Source of the DNA: Nocardioides sp. CER19
Lineage (GTDB): Bacteria > Actinomycetota > Actinomycetes > Propionibacteriales > Nocardioidaceae
Assembly: GCF_029846275.1 (NCBI RefSeq)
Contig: NZ_JARVWS010000001.1
Span: forward strand, 496,001 to 560,000
DNA length: 64,000 nucleotides
Reading direction: 5' to 3'
The notes under the pieces were generated by a model. The model was not told where the DNA came from, ran no database searches, and was given only the letters and a program-made list of their open reading frames with translations. A program made the translations under genes and the position numbers. Positions 39,932 through 50,040 of this stretch are shown piece by piece. Numbering within the stretch: position 1 is the first letter of the stretch; the number at the start of each line of letters is the position of its first letter.

Positions 39932-42900
39932 ATGGCGCTCCACCTGCACCGCGCCCCGCGCACCGATCAGCTCGCCGACGCCCTCGGCGAGCTGCTCGCC
40001 GTGCCGCCGGGCGACCCGTTCGCGACCGACGTCGTCGTGGTGCCCGCCAAGGGCGTCGAGCGATGGCTGAGCCAGCGGCTGTCCCACCGGCTGGGGGCGA
40101 CCCCGGGGCGCCGCGACGGGGTGTGTGCGGGCGTGGAGTTCCGCTCGCCGTGGTCCCTGTTCGCCGCGCTTCGAGACAGCTCCTCCCTCGGCTCCTCAGG
40201 GTCCGGCGACGAGGACCCGTGGGCGCCGGAGTCACTGGTCTGGCCACTGCTCGCCGCGATCGACGACTCCCTCGACGAGCCGTGGGCAGCCACCCTCGCC
40301 CGGCACGTCGGTCACGGGCTCGCGGGCGAGGAGGGCGACCTGCGCCGCGGGCGGCGGTTCTCGGTGGCGCGTCGGCTCGCGGGCCTCTTCGCGTCGTACG
40401 CCGTCCAGCGCCCGGGCCTCGTCGCCGACTGGTCGGCCGGGCGCGACACCGACGGGTGCGGGCAGCCGGTGCCCGACGACCTGGCGTGGCAGCCGGCGCT
40501 CTGGCGACGGCTGGTGGCCCGCGTCGCCGCACCTGCGCCGCACGAGCGGCAGGCGGAGACGCTCGGCCGGCTGCGCGCCGATCCCGGGAGCTTCGACCTG
40601 CCCGAGCGCCTCTCGCTCTTCGGTCACACCCGGCTTCCGCTCACCAAGGTCGAGCTGGTCGGTGCGCTCGGCGAGCACCGCGAGGTCCACCTGTGGTTGC
40701 CGCACCCCTCCGACGCGCTGTGGGAGGCGCTGCGCCCCCTGGTGGCGGCAGGAGCGATCCCGCGCGACGAGGACCGGTCGCACGACGTCGTCGGGCACCC
40801 GTTGCTGGCCACCCTCGGGCGCGACGTGCGCGAGCTGCAGCGCACGCTGGCCACGGTGGCTCCGGAGGACGAGGCGGTCGCGGGGGCTCCGGCGACGCCC
40901 GACGACCTGCTCGGCTGGCTGCAGGCCGACCTCCGGGCGAACGCCGTCGGCGACGCCTCGCGGCGCGCGCTCGATCCCGCCGACCGGAGCGTGCAGGTCC
41001 ACGCGTGCCACGGCCCGGCCCGCCAGGTGGAGGTCCTGCGCGAGGTGCTGCTCGGCCTGCTCGCCGACGATCCCACCCTCGAGCCGCGCGACGTGCTCGT
41101 CATGTGCCCCGACATCGAGACCTACGCGCCGCTGATCGCCGCCGGCTTCGGGCTGGCCGAAGTGGTCGGCGAGGACGGCCACCCGGCCCATCGGCTGCGG
41201 GTCAGGCTCGCCGACCGCGCGCTCGACAGCACCAACCCGCTGCTCGCCGTGGCCGCCCGTCTGCTCGACCTGGCCGGCGGTCGGGCGGGCGTGGGCGACG
41301 TCCTCGACCTCGCGCACAGCGACCCGGTCCGGCGCCGGTTCGGGTTCCGCGACGACGACCTCGACCAGCTCGCCGACTGGGCGCGCGAGGCGGGCATCCG
41401 GTGGGCGTTCGACGCCGCCCACCGAGCTGACTTCGGCCTGGAGGGCTACGTCGCGAACACCTGGGAGTTCGGGCTCGACCGCCTCCTCTCGGGCGTCGCG
41501 ATGTCCGACGACGCCCAGGCCTGGCTCGACCGGACGCTCCCGCTCGACGACGTCGGCAGCGGCGAGGTCGACCTGGTCGGACGGCTCACCGAGTTCGTGC
41601 ACCGGCTGCGCGACGTCACCGATCGGCTGGTCGGCGCGCGGCCGCTGGAGGAGTGGCTCGACGCGCTCGAGGAGGGCGTCGCCGCGCTGACCAGCGTGCC
41701 GTCGACCGACGCGTGGCAGGGCGGCCAGGTCTCCCGCGAGCTCGGCCGGGTGCGGCAGGCGGCCGGCGGCACCGACGTCAGCGAGCTGCGCCTGCCCGAC
41801 GTGCGCGCCATGCTGGCCGACCGGCTCGCGGGCCGCCCCACCCGCGCCAACTTCCGCACCGGGACGCTGACCGTCTGCACGATGGTCCCGATGCGCTCGG
41901 TGCCGCACCGCGTGGTCGCGCTTCTGGGCCTCGACGACGGCGTCTTCCCGCGGATCGGCACCGTCGACGGCGACGACCTGCTCGCCCGCACCCCGCTGAC
42001 CGGCGAGCGCGACGCCCGCACCGAGGACCGACAGCTCTTCCTCGACGCGATCATGGCCGCGAGCGAGCGGCTCGTGATCACCTACACCGGCGCCAACGAG
42101 TTCTCCGGGCAGCGCCGGCCGCCCGCCGTACCCCTCGGCGAGCTCCTCGACGCGCTCGACCTGACGGCCACGACCGACGGCGATCAGCGGGTGTCCGAGA
42201 CGGTGACCGTGCGCCACCCGCTGCAGCCCTTCGACCGGCGCAACCTCGAGGCGGGCGCGCTGGTGCCGCGCGTGCCGTTCAGCTTCGACCAGGCGGCGCT
42301 GTCCGGCGCCAGGGCGGCTCTCGGCGTACGCACGCCCGTGCCGCCGCTGCTCGCCGCGCCGCTCCCGCCGGCGTCCGCCGACGACGTCTCCCTCGACGAG
42401 CTGCTGGACTTCTTCAAGAGCCCGGTCAGGGGCTTCTTCCGGCAGCGCCTCGACCTCGCTCTCCCGCGCGACGAGGAGCCGCTCGACGACGGCCTGCCGG
42501 TCGAGATCGACAGCCTCGCCCAGTGGTCGGTCGGCGACCGGGTGCTCGGTGACCTGCTGCGCGGGCTCGACAAGGAGCAGGCCCGTCAGCAGGAGTGGCG
42601 GCGCGCGCAGCTGCCGCCCGGCCAGCTCGGCTGGCGGCTGCTGTCCGACATCATCGGCAAGGCCGAGCCGCTGGCCCGCGAGGCGCTCGGGCTGCGCACC
42701 CGCGCGGCCACGTCCGTCGACGTGGACGTCGACCTGGGCGACGGCCGCCGGCTGCGCGGCACCGTCCCCGAGGTGTACGGCGACCGGCTGGTGCCGGTCT
42801 CCTACAGCCGGCTCGGTGCGACCCACCGGCTCCAGTCGTGGATCCGGCTCCTGGCGCTGGCCGCGACCGACGAGGACCGCGCCTGGACCGCCCACACGCT

Positions 42901-43315
42901 GGGCCGGCCGACCAACAGCAGGTCCCGGACGCCGTACTCGCTGTCCCAGCTCGGCCCCCTCGACCACACCGCCCGCGACGTACTGCGCGACCTCGTCGCC
43001 TTGCGCGACCACGGGCTGACCGCCCCGCTGCCGCTGCCGCTCAAGGCGTCCTTCGCCTACGCGCGGCAACGCCGCACCCAGGCGACCACCGACGCCGCCC
43101 TGCAGAAGGCCGGCTGGGACTGGGACGACGGGCGCTTCCCCGGCGAGCAGTCCGACCCCGAGCAGGTGCGTGCCTGGGGTCCCGGCGCCGGCATCCCGGG
43201 GCTCGACGCCGTGCCGGGCGAAGGCGAGACCTACCCCGGCGAGAGCACACGCTTCGGCGCCCTGGCGCTGCGGCTGTGGAGCCCGCTGCTGATCGCCGAG
43301 CAGGGGAGCTTCTGA
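39932..43315 (+). CDS. recC: Exodeoxyribonuclease V gamma subunit RecC
   Basis: This 1127-residue protein begins at ATG 39932. The N-terminal RecC signature is DVVVVPAKGVERWLSQRLSHRLG (about residues 34-56), VEFRSPWSLF follows, and later there are inactive helicase-like domains (PRDVLVMCPDIETYAPLI, GTLTVCTMVPMRSVPHRVVALLGLDDGVFPR) and the inactivated nuclease-like C-terminal domain (ELLDFFKSPVRGFFRQRL). RecC recognises Chi and splits the duplex for RecB and RecD during double-strand break repair. The stop and the recB start share one base (TGATG). Confidence 0.95.
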   Translation: MALHLHRAPRTDQLADALGELLAVPPGDPFATDVVVVPAKGVERWLSQRLSHRLGATPGRRDGVCAGVEFRSPWSLFAALRDSSSLGSSGSGDEDPWAPESLVWPLLAAIDDSLDEPWAATLARHVGHGLAGEEGDLRRGRRFSVARRLAGLFASYAVQRPGLVADWSAGRDTDGCGQPVPDDLAWQPALWRRLVARVAAPAPHERQAETLGRLRADPGSFDLPERLSLFGHTRLPLTKVELVGALGEHREVHLWLPHPSDALWEALRPLVAAGAIPRDEDRSHDVVGHPLLATLGRDVRELQRTLATVAPEDEAVAGAPATPDDLLGWLQADLRANAVGDASRRALDPADRSVQVHACHGPARQVEVLREVLLGLLADDPTLEPRDVLVMCPDIETYAPLIAAGFGLAEVVGEDGHPAHRLRVRLADRALDSTNPLLAVAARLLDLAGGRAGVGDVLDLAHSDPVRRRFGFRDDDLDQLADWAREAGIRWAFDAAHRADFGLEGYVANTWEFGLDRLLSGVAMSDDAQAWLDRTLPLDDVGSGEVDLVGRLTEFVHRLRDVTDRLVGARPLEEWLDALEEGVAALTSVPSTDAWQGGQVSRELGRVRQAAGGTDVSELRLPDVRAMLADRLAGRPTRANFRTGTLTVCTMVPMRSVPHRVVALLGLDDGVFPRIGTVDGDDLLARTPLTGERDARTEDRQLFLDAIMAASERLVITYTGANEFSGQRRPPAVPLGELLDALDLTATTDGDQRVSETVTVRHPLQPFDRRNLEAGALVPRVPFSFDQAALSGARAALGVRTPVPPLLAAPLPPASADDVSLDELLDFFKSPVRGFFRQRLDLALPRDEEPLDDGLPVEIDSLAQWSVGDRVLGDLLRGLDKEQARQQEWRRAQLPPGQLGWRLLSDIIGKAEPLAREALGLRTRAATSVDVDVDLGDGRRLRGTVPEVYGDRLVPVSYSRLGATHRLQSWIRLLALAATDEDRAWTAHTLGRPTNSRSRTPYSLSQLGPLDHTARDVLRDLVALRDHGLTAPLPLPLKASFAYARQRRTQATTDAALQKAGWDWDDGRFPGEQSDPEQVRAWGPGAGIPGLDAVPGEGETYPGESTRFGALALRLWSPLLIAEQGSF

Positions 43316-46300
43316 TGAGCACGTTCGACGTCTGTGGTCCGCTGCCGACCGGCACGACGCTGCTCGAGGCGAGCGCCGGCACCGGCAAGACGTTCACGGT
43401 CGGTGCGCTCGTGGCGCGCTACGTCGCCGAGGGCGTCGCCGAGCTCGACGAGCTGCTCGTGATCACCTTCGGCCGCGCCGCCAGCCAGGAGCTGCGCGAG
43501 CGGGTGCGCGCCCAGCTGGTCGAGGCGCAGCGCGCGCTGGCCGACCCGACGACGGCCGACCGCACCAACACGCTCATCGACTTCCTGCTGCGCGACGGCG
43601 CCGACCACGCCGCGATGCACGGCCGGCTCACCGACGCGCTCGCCGGCTTCGACGCCGGCGTGATCGCGACGACCCACCAGTTCTGCCAGATCGTGCTGCG
43701 CTCGCTCGGTGTCGCGGGCGACACCGACGCCGGTGCCACGCTCGTCGAGTCGCTCGACGAGCTCGTCGTGGAGGTCGTGGACGACCTCTACCTCGCGACC
43801 TACGGCGGTGAGCGGACCCCGCCACCGTTCGACCGGGACGCCGCGCTCGCCCTCGCCCGGACCGCGATCGAGGACCCGCAGGCGGTACTCGCCCCTGCCG
43901 ACCCGGAGGACCTCCGGGGGAGCGCCCGGGTCACGTTCGCCGATGCGGTCAGGTGCGAGATCGACCGCCGCAAGCGCCGGCTCGGGATCTTGTCCTACGA
44001 CGACCTGCTCAGCCGGCTGGCGTCGGCGCTCGAAGGGGCGGACGCGCCCGCCCGGGCCCGGATGCGGCAGCGGTGGCGGATCGTGCTCGTCGACGAGTTC
44101 CAGGACACCGACCCGGTCCAGTGGCAGGTGCTCGACCGGGCGTTCACCGGCCACGCCACCATGGTGCTGATCGGCGACCCCAAGCAGGCGATCTACGGCT
44201 TCCGCGGCGGCGACGTCGTCACCTACCTCGAGGCCGCGCGCACGGCGGCGACGAGGGCGACACTCGGCACCAACTGGCGCACCGACGGGCCGCTCGTCGA
44301 GCGGCTCCAGGTCATGCTCCAGGGCGCCGCGCTCGGCAACCCCGACATCGTCGTCCGGCCCGTCAACGCCCACCACGAGGCGACCCGGTTGGTCGGCGCC
44401 CCCCACCCCGCGCCGCTGCGGCTGCGGCAGGTCAAGCGGGACGGGTTCCGCCTGACCCGCGCCGGGCTGATCTCGGCGCGGGACGCGCGGGGCTTCATCG
44501 CCGACGACTGCGCCGCCGACATCGCGACGCTGCTCGCCTCCGGCGCGACCTGGTGCGACGCCCCCGTCCGAGCGGGTCAGGTCGCGGTCATCGTCGCGAC
44601 CCGGGCCGAGGGCCAGCTCGTCCAGCACTCCCTCGCCGCGCGCGGCATCCCCGCGGTCATGACGGGCGGGGGCGATGTCTTCCTCACGCCGGCCGGCGAC
44701 GCCTGGCTCACGCTCCTGGAGGCGCTCGAGTCACCGCACCGCTCCGGACTGGTCAGGGCCGCGGCGCTCACCTGCTTCCTCGGCCGCACCGCCGCCGAGC
44801 TCGATGCCGGCGGCGAGGAGCTCACCGCCCGCATCGCCGACACGCTCCGCGGCTGGGCGCTGCTGCTCCGCGGACGCGGCGTGGCGGCACTCGTCGAGGC
44901 GGCGGAGGAGCGCGGCCTGACCAGCCGGGTGCTCGCCGAGGAGGACGGGGAGCGGCTGCTGACCGACGTACGCCACCTCGGGCAGCTGCTCCACGAGGTC
45001 GCCCTGCGCGACGGGCTCGGGCTGACCGCCCTGCTCGGCTGGTACCGCGACGAGCGCCGGCGCACCGCGGCGACCGAACGGCCGCGGCGGCTCGACTCCG
45101 ACGCCGCTGCCGTGCAGGTCGTCACCGTGCACGGCAGCAAGGGCCTGGAGTACCCGATCGCCTACCTGCCCTTCGCCTACCAGTACTTCCCCTTCCCCAG
45201 CGAGGTCGCCCGCTTCCACGACGACTCGTCCGATCCGCCGCGGCGCACGCTCGACGTCGCCGGCAGCGGCGCGCACTGGCCCGACCACCTCGCCCGACAC
45301 CAGGCCGAGGAGCTCGGCGAGGAGCTGCGCGAGCTCTACGTCGCCCTGACCCGTGCTCAGTCCCAGGTCGTCGCCTGGTGGGCGCCGACCACCAACACCC
45401 CCACCGGCCCGCTCCACCGCGTGCTGCTCGGGCGCCGCCCCGGCGACGCAGTCGTCCCCGATCAGATGGACGTGCGCGACGACGACTACGCCGCCCGCGT
45501 GCTCGCCCTCATCGAGGAGATGGGCGGTCCGACCCACGAGCTCGCGGAGATCGCCCCGCCGGTCGCCGCCCCGGAGCCGGAGCCGATCGGTGCGCTCGCG
45601 GCCCGCACCTTCGACCGCTCGGTCGACACCGCCTGGCGCCGTACCTCCTACTCCGGCCTGATCCGCGTCGACGAGACGACCCCCGGCCCGGCCGACCACG
45701 TCGGCTCCGAGCCCGAGGTGACCGCCAAGGAGGACGACGACGTCGAGACGGGGGTTGTCGCCCCTCGAGATCCGGGTTCTGGCCCCCTGAGCTCGGTGTC
45801 GTCGCCCATGTCGGACCTCCCCGCGGGCGCGACGTTCGGCTCGCTGGTCCACGCCGTCCTCGAGCACGCCGACCCGGAGGCGTCCGACCTCCGCCAGGAG
45901 CTGCTCGGCCACGTCAGGGAGCAGCTGCGCTGGTGGCCGGTCGACGCGACGCCCGACGACCTCGCGGACGGGCTGCTGCCGCTCAACCACACCTCGCTCG
46001 GACCGCTCGCCGACGGACTCACGCTCGCGCAGATCCCGCTGCGCGACCGGCTGCGCGAGCTCGAGTTCGAGTTCCCGCTGGCCGGCGGCGACGGCCTCGA
46101 CGGCTTCGACAGCTTCGACGGCCGAGGCCGGCGAGATCGACGAGATCGACGAGATCGACGAGACGGCGCCGACGTCCTGCTCCGCGACCTCGCCGGCCTG
46201 CTCCGCGAGCACCTGCCCGCCGACGACCCGCTCCGGCCGTACGCCGACCGGCTGCAGACTCCCGCCCTCGGCGACCAGGCGCTCCGCGGCTACCTCTCGG

Positions 46301-46668
46301 GCTCGGTCGACGTCGTCCTCCGCCTCCCGTCGGGACGGTTCGTCGTCGTCGACTACAAGACCAACCTGCTCGGCGACCAGACCGCCGCCGACTACGCGCC
46401 GGACCGGCTCGCCGAGGCGATGCTGCACTCGCACTACCCGCTCCAGGCGCTGCTCTACTCGGTGGTCGTGCATCGCTTCCTGCGCTGGCGGCTGCCCGGC
46501 TACGACCCGGCGACCCACCTCGGCGGGGTCCTCTACCTCTACGTCCGCGGCATGCTCGGCCCCGAGACGCCCCTCGTCGACGGGCACCCGACCGGTGTGT
46601 TCTCCTGGCAGCCTCCGGCCGCGCTGGTGCTCGCACTCTCGGACCTCCTGGACGGTGAGCGACGATGA
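43315..46668 (+). CDS. recB: Exodeoxyribonuclease V beta subunit RecB
   Basis: The gene encodes 1117 residues from ATG 43315. The SF1A helicase has Walker A ASAGTGKTFTVGAL (about residues 19-32), Walker B VLVDEFQDTDPVQWQ, GDPKQAIYGFRGGDV and VVTVHGSKGLEYPIAYLP. The C-terminal nuclease has ATFGSLVHAVLEH and DVVLRLPSGRFVVVDYKTN with the catalytic Asp and Lys, then YPLQALLYSVVVHRFL. A low-complexity insert (RRD repeats from four GATCGACGA units near 46133-46165) lies in the linker before the nuclease. ATGA overlap joins it to recD. Confidence 0.95.
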   Translation: MSTFDVCGPLPTGTTLLEASAGTGKTFTVGALVARYVAEGVAELDELLVITFGRAASQELRERVRAQLVEAQRALADPTTADRTNTLIDFLLRDGADHAAMHGRLTDALAGFDAGVIATTHQFCQIVLRSLGVAGDTDAGATLVESLDELVVEVVDDLYLATYGGERTPPPFDRDAALALARTAIEDPQAVLAPADPEDLRGSARVTFADAVRCEIDRRKRRLGILSYDDLLSRLASALEGADAPARARMRQRWRIVLVDEFQDTDPVQWQVLDRAFTGHATMVLIGDPKQAIYGFRGGDVVTYLEAARTAATRATLGTNWRTDGPLVERLQVMLQGAALGNPDIVVRPVNAHHEATRLVGAPHPAPLRLRQVKRDGFRLTRAGLISARDARGFIADDCAADIATLLASGATWCDAPVRAGQVAVIVATRAEGQLVQHSLAARGIPAVMTGGGDVFLTPAGDAWLTLLEALESPHRSGLVRAAALTCFLGRTAAELDAGGEELTARIADTLRGWALLLRGRGVAALVEAAEERGLTSRVLAEEDGERLLTDVRHLGQLLHEVALRDGLGLTALLGWYRDERRRTAATERPRRLDSDAAAVQVVTVHGSKGLEYPIAYLPFAYQYFPFPSEVARFHDDSSDPPRRTLDVAGSGAHWPDHLARHQAEELGEELRELYVALTRAQSQVVAWWAPTTNTPTGPLHRVLLGRRPGDAVVPDQMDVRDDDYAARVLALIEEMGGPTHELAEIAPPVAAPEPEPIGALAARTFDRSVDTAWRRTSYSGLIRVDETTPGPADHVGSEPEVTAKEDDDVETGVVAPRDPGSGPLSSVSSPMSDLPAGATFGSLVHAVLEHADPEASDLRQELLGHVREQLRWWPVDATPDDLADGLLPLNHTSLGPLADGLTLAQIPLRDRLRELEFEFPLAGGDGLDGFDSFDGRGRRDRRDRRDRRDGADVLLRDLAGLLREHLPADDPLRPYADRLQTPALGDQALRGYLSGSVDVVLRLPSGRFVVVDYKTNLLGDQTAADYAPDRLAEAMLHSHYPLQALLYSVVVHRFLRWRLPGYDPATHLGGVLYLYVRGMLGPETPLVDGHPTGVFSWQPPAALVLALSDLLDGERR

Positions 46669-48449
46669 TCGAGCGCTGGGAGAGCGACGACCCGCGGGAC
46701 GCCCGGCTGGCGCTGGGCGCGACCGGGCTGCTGCGCGAGTTCAACGAGGCCGGCGTGCTGACGGCGGCCGACGTGCACGTCGCCACCCGGACGGCCGAGC
46801 TCGTCGGAGAGCCGGCCGACGACGTACGCCTGGCTGTCGCACTCGCGGTCCGCGCCGCGCGGCTCGGCTCGGTCTGCGTGGACCTCGCCGGCCTGCCGGA
46901 GGAGGACGGGACGCTCCCGTGGCCCGACGCCGACGGTTGGCTCGACCGGGTCGCCGCCAGCCCGCTGGCGAGCGGGTCGGTGATCCGCGTCGACGGCGGC
47001 CTGCTCTACCTCGACCGCTACCACCGCGAGGAGGGCCAGGTCCGCGACGACCTGCTGGCGCGTCTCGCGACGCCGCCGCCGGTGGTGCACGAGGGCACGC
47101 TGGCGGCCGGCGCCGAGCGGCTCTTCCCCGGCGCGGGGTACGCCGAGCAGCGGGCCGCCGCCCTGGTCGCAGCGCGCCAGTGGACCACCGTGCTGACCGG
47201 TGGCCCGGGCACCGGCAAGACCACCACTGTCGCCGGCCTGCTCGCACTGATCGGCGAGCAGGCGGTGCGGTCGGAAGGGCGCCCGCTGCGGATCGCGCTG
47301 ACCGCACCCACCGGCAAGGCGGCGGCGCGGCTGCAGGAGGCGGTCGAGGACGCCCAGCGGGCGGAGCGGTTCATCGCCGACGACCGCGCCACCCTCGGCC
47401 ACCTCCATGCCAGCACCCTCCACCGGCTGCTCGGCTGGCGCCCGGGCTCGTCGACGCGGTTCAAGCACCACCGCGCCAACAAGCTGCCGCACGACGTGAT
47501 CGTCGTCGACGAGACGTCGATGGTGTCGCTGACGATGATGGCCCGGCTGATCGAGGCCGTCCGGCCCGACGCCCGGCTGATCCTCGTCGGCGACCCCGAT
47601 CAGCTCGCCTCGGTCGAGGCGGGTGCCCTGCTGTCCGACCTGGTCACCGGACTCGCGCAGCGGGCACCCGGGACGGTCGCGGCGCTGCGGACCACCCACC
47701 GGTTCGGCGCGGCGATCGGCGGGCTGGCGGCCGCGCTGCGCGACGGTGCCGCCGACCGGGCTCTCGAGCTGCTCACCTCGGGCGACCCGGCGCTCGAGCT
47801 CGTCGACCCCGACGACACCGCCGCCATGGACGCCCTCCGGGCCGACCTCACCCGGCAGGCCGTCGCCGTCCGCGACGAGGCCCTCACCGGCGACGCGCCC
47901 CGTGCGGTCGCCGCCGCGGACACCCACCGCCTGCTCTGCGCGCACCGCGAGGGGCCCTGGGGTGCCGCGTACTGGAACCGCCAGATCGAGCGCTGGCTCG
48001 GCGAGGCCACCGGCGTCCCGGTCGGGGCCGCCTGGGGCCACGAGTGGTACGCCGGCCGACCCATCCTGGTCACCGCCAACGACTACGGCCTCGACCTGTT
48101 CAACGGCGACACCGGCGTGGTCGTCCAGGACGGCGACAGCCTCACCGCGGTCATCTCGGGACCGCGCCTGGCGACGTACGCGCCCTCGCGGCTCGGCGAC
48201 ATCGAGACCCTCCACGCGATGACCGTCCACAAGAGTCAGGGCAGCCAGGCGCGCGGGGTGACTGTGCTGCTGCCGCCGGAGGACTCGCCGCTGCTGACCC
48301 GCGAGCTGTTCTACACCGCCGTCACCCGTGCCCAGGAGCGGGTGCGGGTCGTCGGCACGCCCGAGTCCGTGCGGGCTGCGATCACCCGTCGCGCGCTTCG
48401 CGCGACCGGGCTTCAGCGCCGCCTCGCCGACGGCCGACCACCCGCCTGA
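46665..48449 (+). CDS. recD: Exodeoxyribonuclease V alpha subunit RecD
   Basis: This 594-residue SF1B helicase has Walker A TGGPGTGKTTTVAGLL (about residues 178-193), RIALTAPTGKAAARLQEA (motif Ia), VIVVDETSMVSLTMMARL (Walker B), LILVGDPDQLASVEAGALL (motif III) and TVHKSQGSQARGVTVLL plus LFYTAVTRAQERVRVVG near the end. With RecB and RecC it forms the bipolar helicase-nuclease. The N-terminal 130 residues bind RecC in the family. Confidence 0.95.
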   Translation: MIERWESDDPRDARLALGATGLLREFNEAGVLTAADVHVATRTAELVGEPADDVRLAVALAVRAARLGSVCVDLAGLPEEDGTLPWPDADGWLDRVAASPLASGSVIRVDGGLLYLDRYHREEGQVRDDLLARLATPPPVVHEGTLAAGAERLFPGAGYAEQRAAALVAARQWTTVLTGGPGTGKTTTVAGLLALIGEQAVRSEGRPLRIALTAPTGKAAARLQEAVEDAQRAERFIADDRATLGHLHASTLHRLLGWRPGSSTRFKHHRANKLPHDVIVVDETSMVSLTMMARLIEAVRPDARLILVGDPDQLASVEAGALLSDLVTGLAQRAPGTVAALRTTHRFGAAIGGLAAALRDGAADRALELLTSGDPALELVDPDDTAAMDALRADLTRQAVAVRDEALTGDAPRAVAAADTHRLLCAHREGPWGAAYWNRQIERWLGEATGVPVGAAWGHEWYAGRPILVTANDYGLDLFNGDTGVVVQDGDSLTAVISGPRLATYAPSRLGDIETLHAMTVHKSQGSQARGVTVLLPPEDSPLLTRELFYTAVTRAQERVRVVGTPESVRAAITRRALRATGLQRRLADGRPPA

Positions 48450-48549
48450 GGCTGCGTGAGGCTGGCTCGGGTTTGTCCGAGGTGACCCTTGTCGGGGCCG
48501 TCGCTCACGGCGCAGAGTGGAGGGACCCGAGCGACGAGGAGGCACGCCG

Positions 48550-48735
48550 ATGCACGCCAACGTGGGTGACCACCTGATGGTCGAGGGCCACACGGTCGGC
48601 GAGGCCCGCCGTGAGGGCGAGGTGATGGAGGTGCGGGGCGACGACGGCTCCCCGCCCTACGTCGTGCGCTGGACGGACGGCCATGAGGGCCTCGTCTGGC
48701 CCGGGCCCGACGCGCACGTCGAGCCGCCCCGCTGA
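48550..48735 (+). CDS. DUF1918 family small protein
   Basis: This 61-residue protein has a GAGGAGG ribosome-binding site ahead of ATG 48550. The sequence MHANVGDHLMVEGHTVG, followed by EGEVMEVRGDDGSPPYVVRW and HEGLVWPGPDAHVEPP, is the compact beta-barrel DUF1918 domain common in actinobacteria. Family function is not established. It stands alone between recD and the ACT-domain gene. Confidence 0.85.
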   Translation: MHANVGDHLMVEGHTVGEARREGEVMEVRGDDGSPPYVVRWTDGHEGLVWPGPDAHVEPPR

Positions 48736-48829
48736 CCCACCGCCGGCCGTCGCCCGGAGCCGGACCGGGCGCTCGTCCAGGACACGGTGACGAAGTGCCG
48801 CCGAAACGTCGGGCCGGTACTGTCATCGG

Positions 48830-49444
48830 GTGCCCTACCTGCTGCGCGTGGAGCTGCCCGACGTCCCCGGCTCGCTGGGCCGGCTCGCCGGCGCGATCGG
48901 TGAGGCGGGCGGCGACATCGAGGCGATCGAGATCGTCGAGAAGAGCCACAGCGGCTTCGCGGTCGACGACGTGCTCCTCGAGACCGCCCCCGGGTCGATG
49001 CCGGACTCGATCGTCTCGGCCTGCAACGCGCTGGACGGCGTACGGGTGATCTGGATCAGCCGCTACGCCGCGGGCGGCAACCTCTTCCTCGACCTCGAGG
49101 CCGTCGAGGACCTCACCGAGGTGCCCGACGAGGCGCTCTCGCGGCTGGTCGACGTGCTGCCGCACACGTTCCGCGTCGACTGGGCCATGCGCATCCACCG
49201 TGTCAACGGGCTCATCGCGGGCAGCGAGTCGGCGCCCGCCGACCTGCCGTTCGTCGACATCGACCGGGCCTGCCGGCTCGAGGTGGAGGGCGACCCCGAC
49301 GACGAGACGCTCTACGCCGGCGCGCGCATCGACGGCAACGAGATCGTCGTCATCGGTCGTCGGGGCGGCCCCGAGTTCCTCGACTCCGAGCTGGCCCGGC
49401 TGGGCCACCTGGTCAGCCTCGCCGCCTCCATCGCCCGACCCTGA
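48830..49444 (+). CDS. ACT-domain protein
   Basis: This 204-residue protein begins at GTG 48830. The first 75 residues form an ACT ligand-binding domain (LLRVELPDVPGSLGRLAGAIGEAGGDIEAIEI). The rest has no enzyme motif I recognise, although the C-terminal half (LYAGARIDGNEIVVIGRRGGPEFLDSELARL) looks like a small sensory fold. ACT domains bind amino acids. With no fused catalytic domain it may be a stand-alone regulator. It is probably transcribed alone. Confidence 0.75.
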   Translation: MPYLLRVELPDVPGSLGRLAGAIGEAGGDIEAIEIVEKSHSGFAVDDVLLETAPGSMPDSIVSACNALDGVRVIWISRYAAGGNLFLDLEAVEDLTEVPDEALSRLVDVLPHTFRVDWAMRIHRVNGLIAGSESAPADLPFVDIDRACRLEVEGDPDDETLYAGARIDGNEIVVIGRRGGPEFLDSELARLGHLVSLAASIARP

Positions 49445-49520
49445 ACCTCGACCCTGAACCCGGGCACCTGACCTTCCGAACCCTCCGGCCGGCGCGTCGC
49501 GCTCAGAACGTCAGGGGGCC

Positions 49521-49991
49521 TCAGTCGACGGGCTCGAGGAGGAACAGCGGGATGGTCCGCCCCGCCGCCTCGGCGCGAGGCTTGTAGTCCGCGTAGGGCT
49601 CGTAGACGTCGACGGCCCGCGCCCACCACTCGTCGTACTCGGCCTGGTCCTCGATGAGGCGGGCGCGGTAGAGCTTGGGCTCCGGCCCGTCCTGGAGCTG
49701 GACCGTCGGGTTGGCGACGAAGTTGTGGTACCAGATCGGGTGCTCAGGCGCGCCGCCCTTGGACGCGACGGCGAGGTAGACGCCGTCCTTCTCCACGCGC
49801 ATGACCGGGTTCTTGCGGAGCTTCCCTGACTTGGCGCCGACGGAGGTGATGACCACGACCGGCCAGTCCTTGCGGCCCTGGAGGTACCACCCCTCCTTGC
49901 CACCGGTCGACTCATAGAGCTCGACGTTGTCGCGGACCCACTGCTGCGTGCTGGGCTGGTACTCGCCCTCGAGGAGATCGGTCATGTCCAT
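49521..49991 (-). CDS. F420-type nitroreductase/quinone reductase family (Ddn-like, DUF385)
   Basis: The gene encodes 156 residues from ATG 49991 (ATG 49985 is an alternative); the longer frame to 50126 runs into the divergent menB gene. Family motifs are WPVVVITSVGAKSGKLRKNPVMRV (about residues 44-67), VYLAVASKGGAPEHPIWYHNFVANPTVQLQ and EYDEWWARAVDVYEPYADYK. Relatives use deazaflavin F420H2 to reduce quinones or nitro compounds, a cofactor usual in actinobacteria. It is divergent from menB with 49 bp between, which loosely fits a quinone-related role. Confidence 0.87.
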   Translation of the reverse strand: MDMTDLLEGEYQPSTQQWVRDNVELYESTGGKEGWYLQGRKDWPVVVITSVGAKSGKLRKNPVMRVEKDGVYLAVASKGGAPEHPIWYHNFVANPTVQLQDGPEPKLYRARLIEDQAEYDEWWARAVDVYEPYADYKPRAEAAGRTIPLFLLEPVD

Positions 49992-50040
49992 ACAGTGCCC
50001 GAGGGGTGGGGCCGTATTCCGCGCCGATAGCCTCACCGGC

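Noticed and set aside
40232..43069. 945-residue open frame on the minus strand opposite recC
   Set aside because: It is an antisense mirror of recC with low-complexity Val/Arg/Gly/Gln composition and no family motif.
42595..43314. Long upstream in-frame extension of recB
   Set aside because: The extension overlaps recC in another frame and has Arg/Ala-rich shadow composition; family homology starts at ATG 43315.
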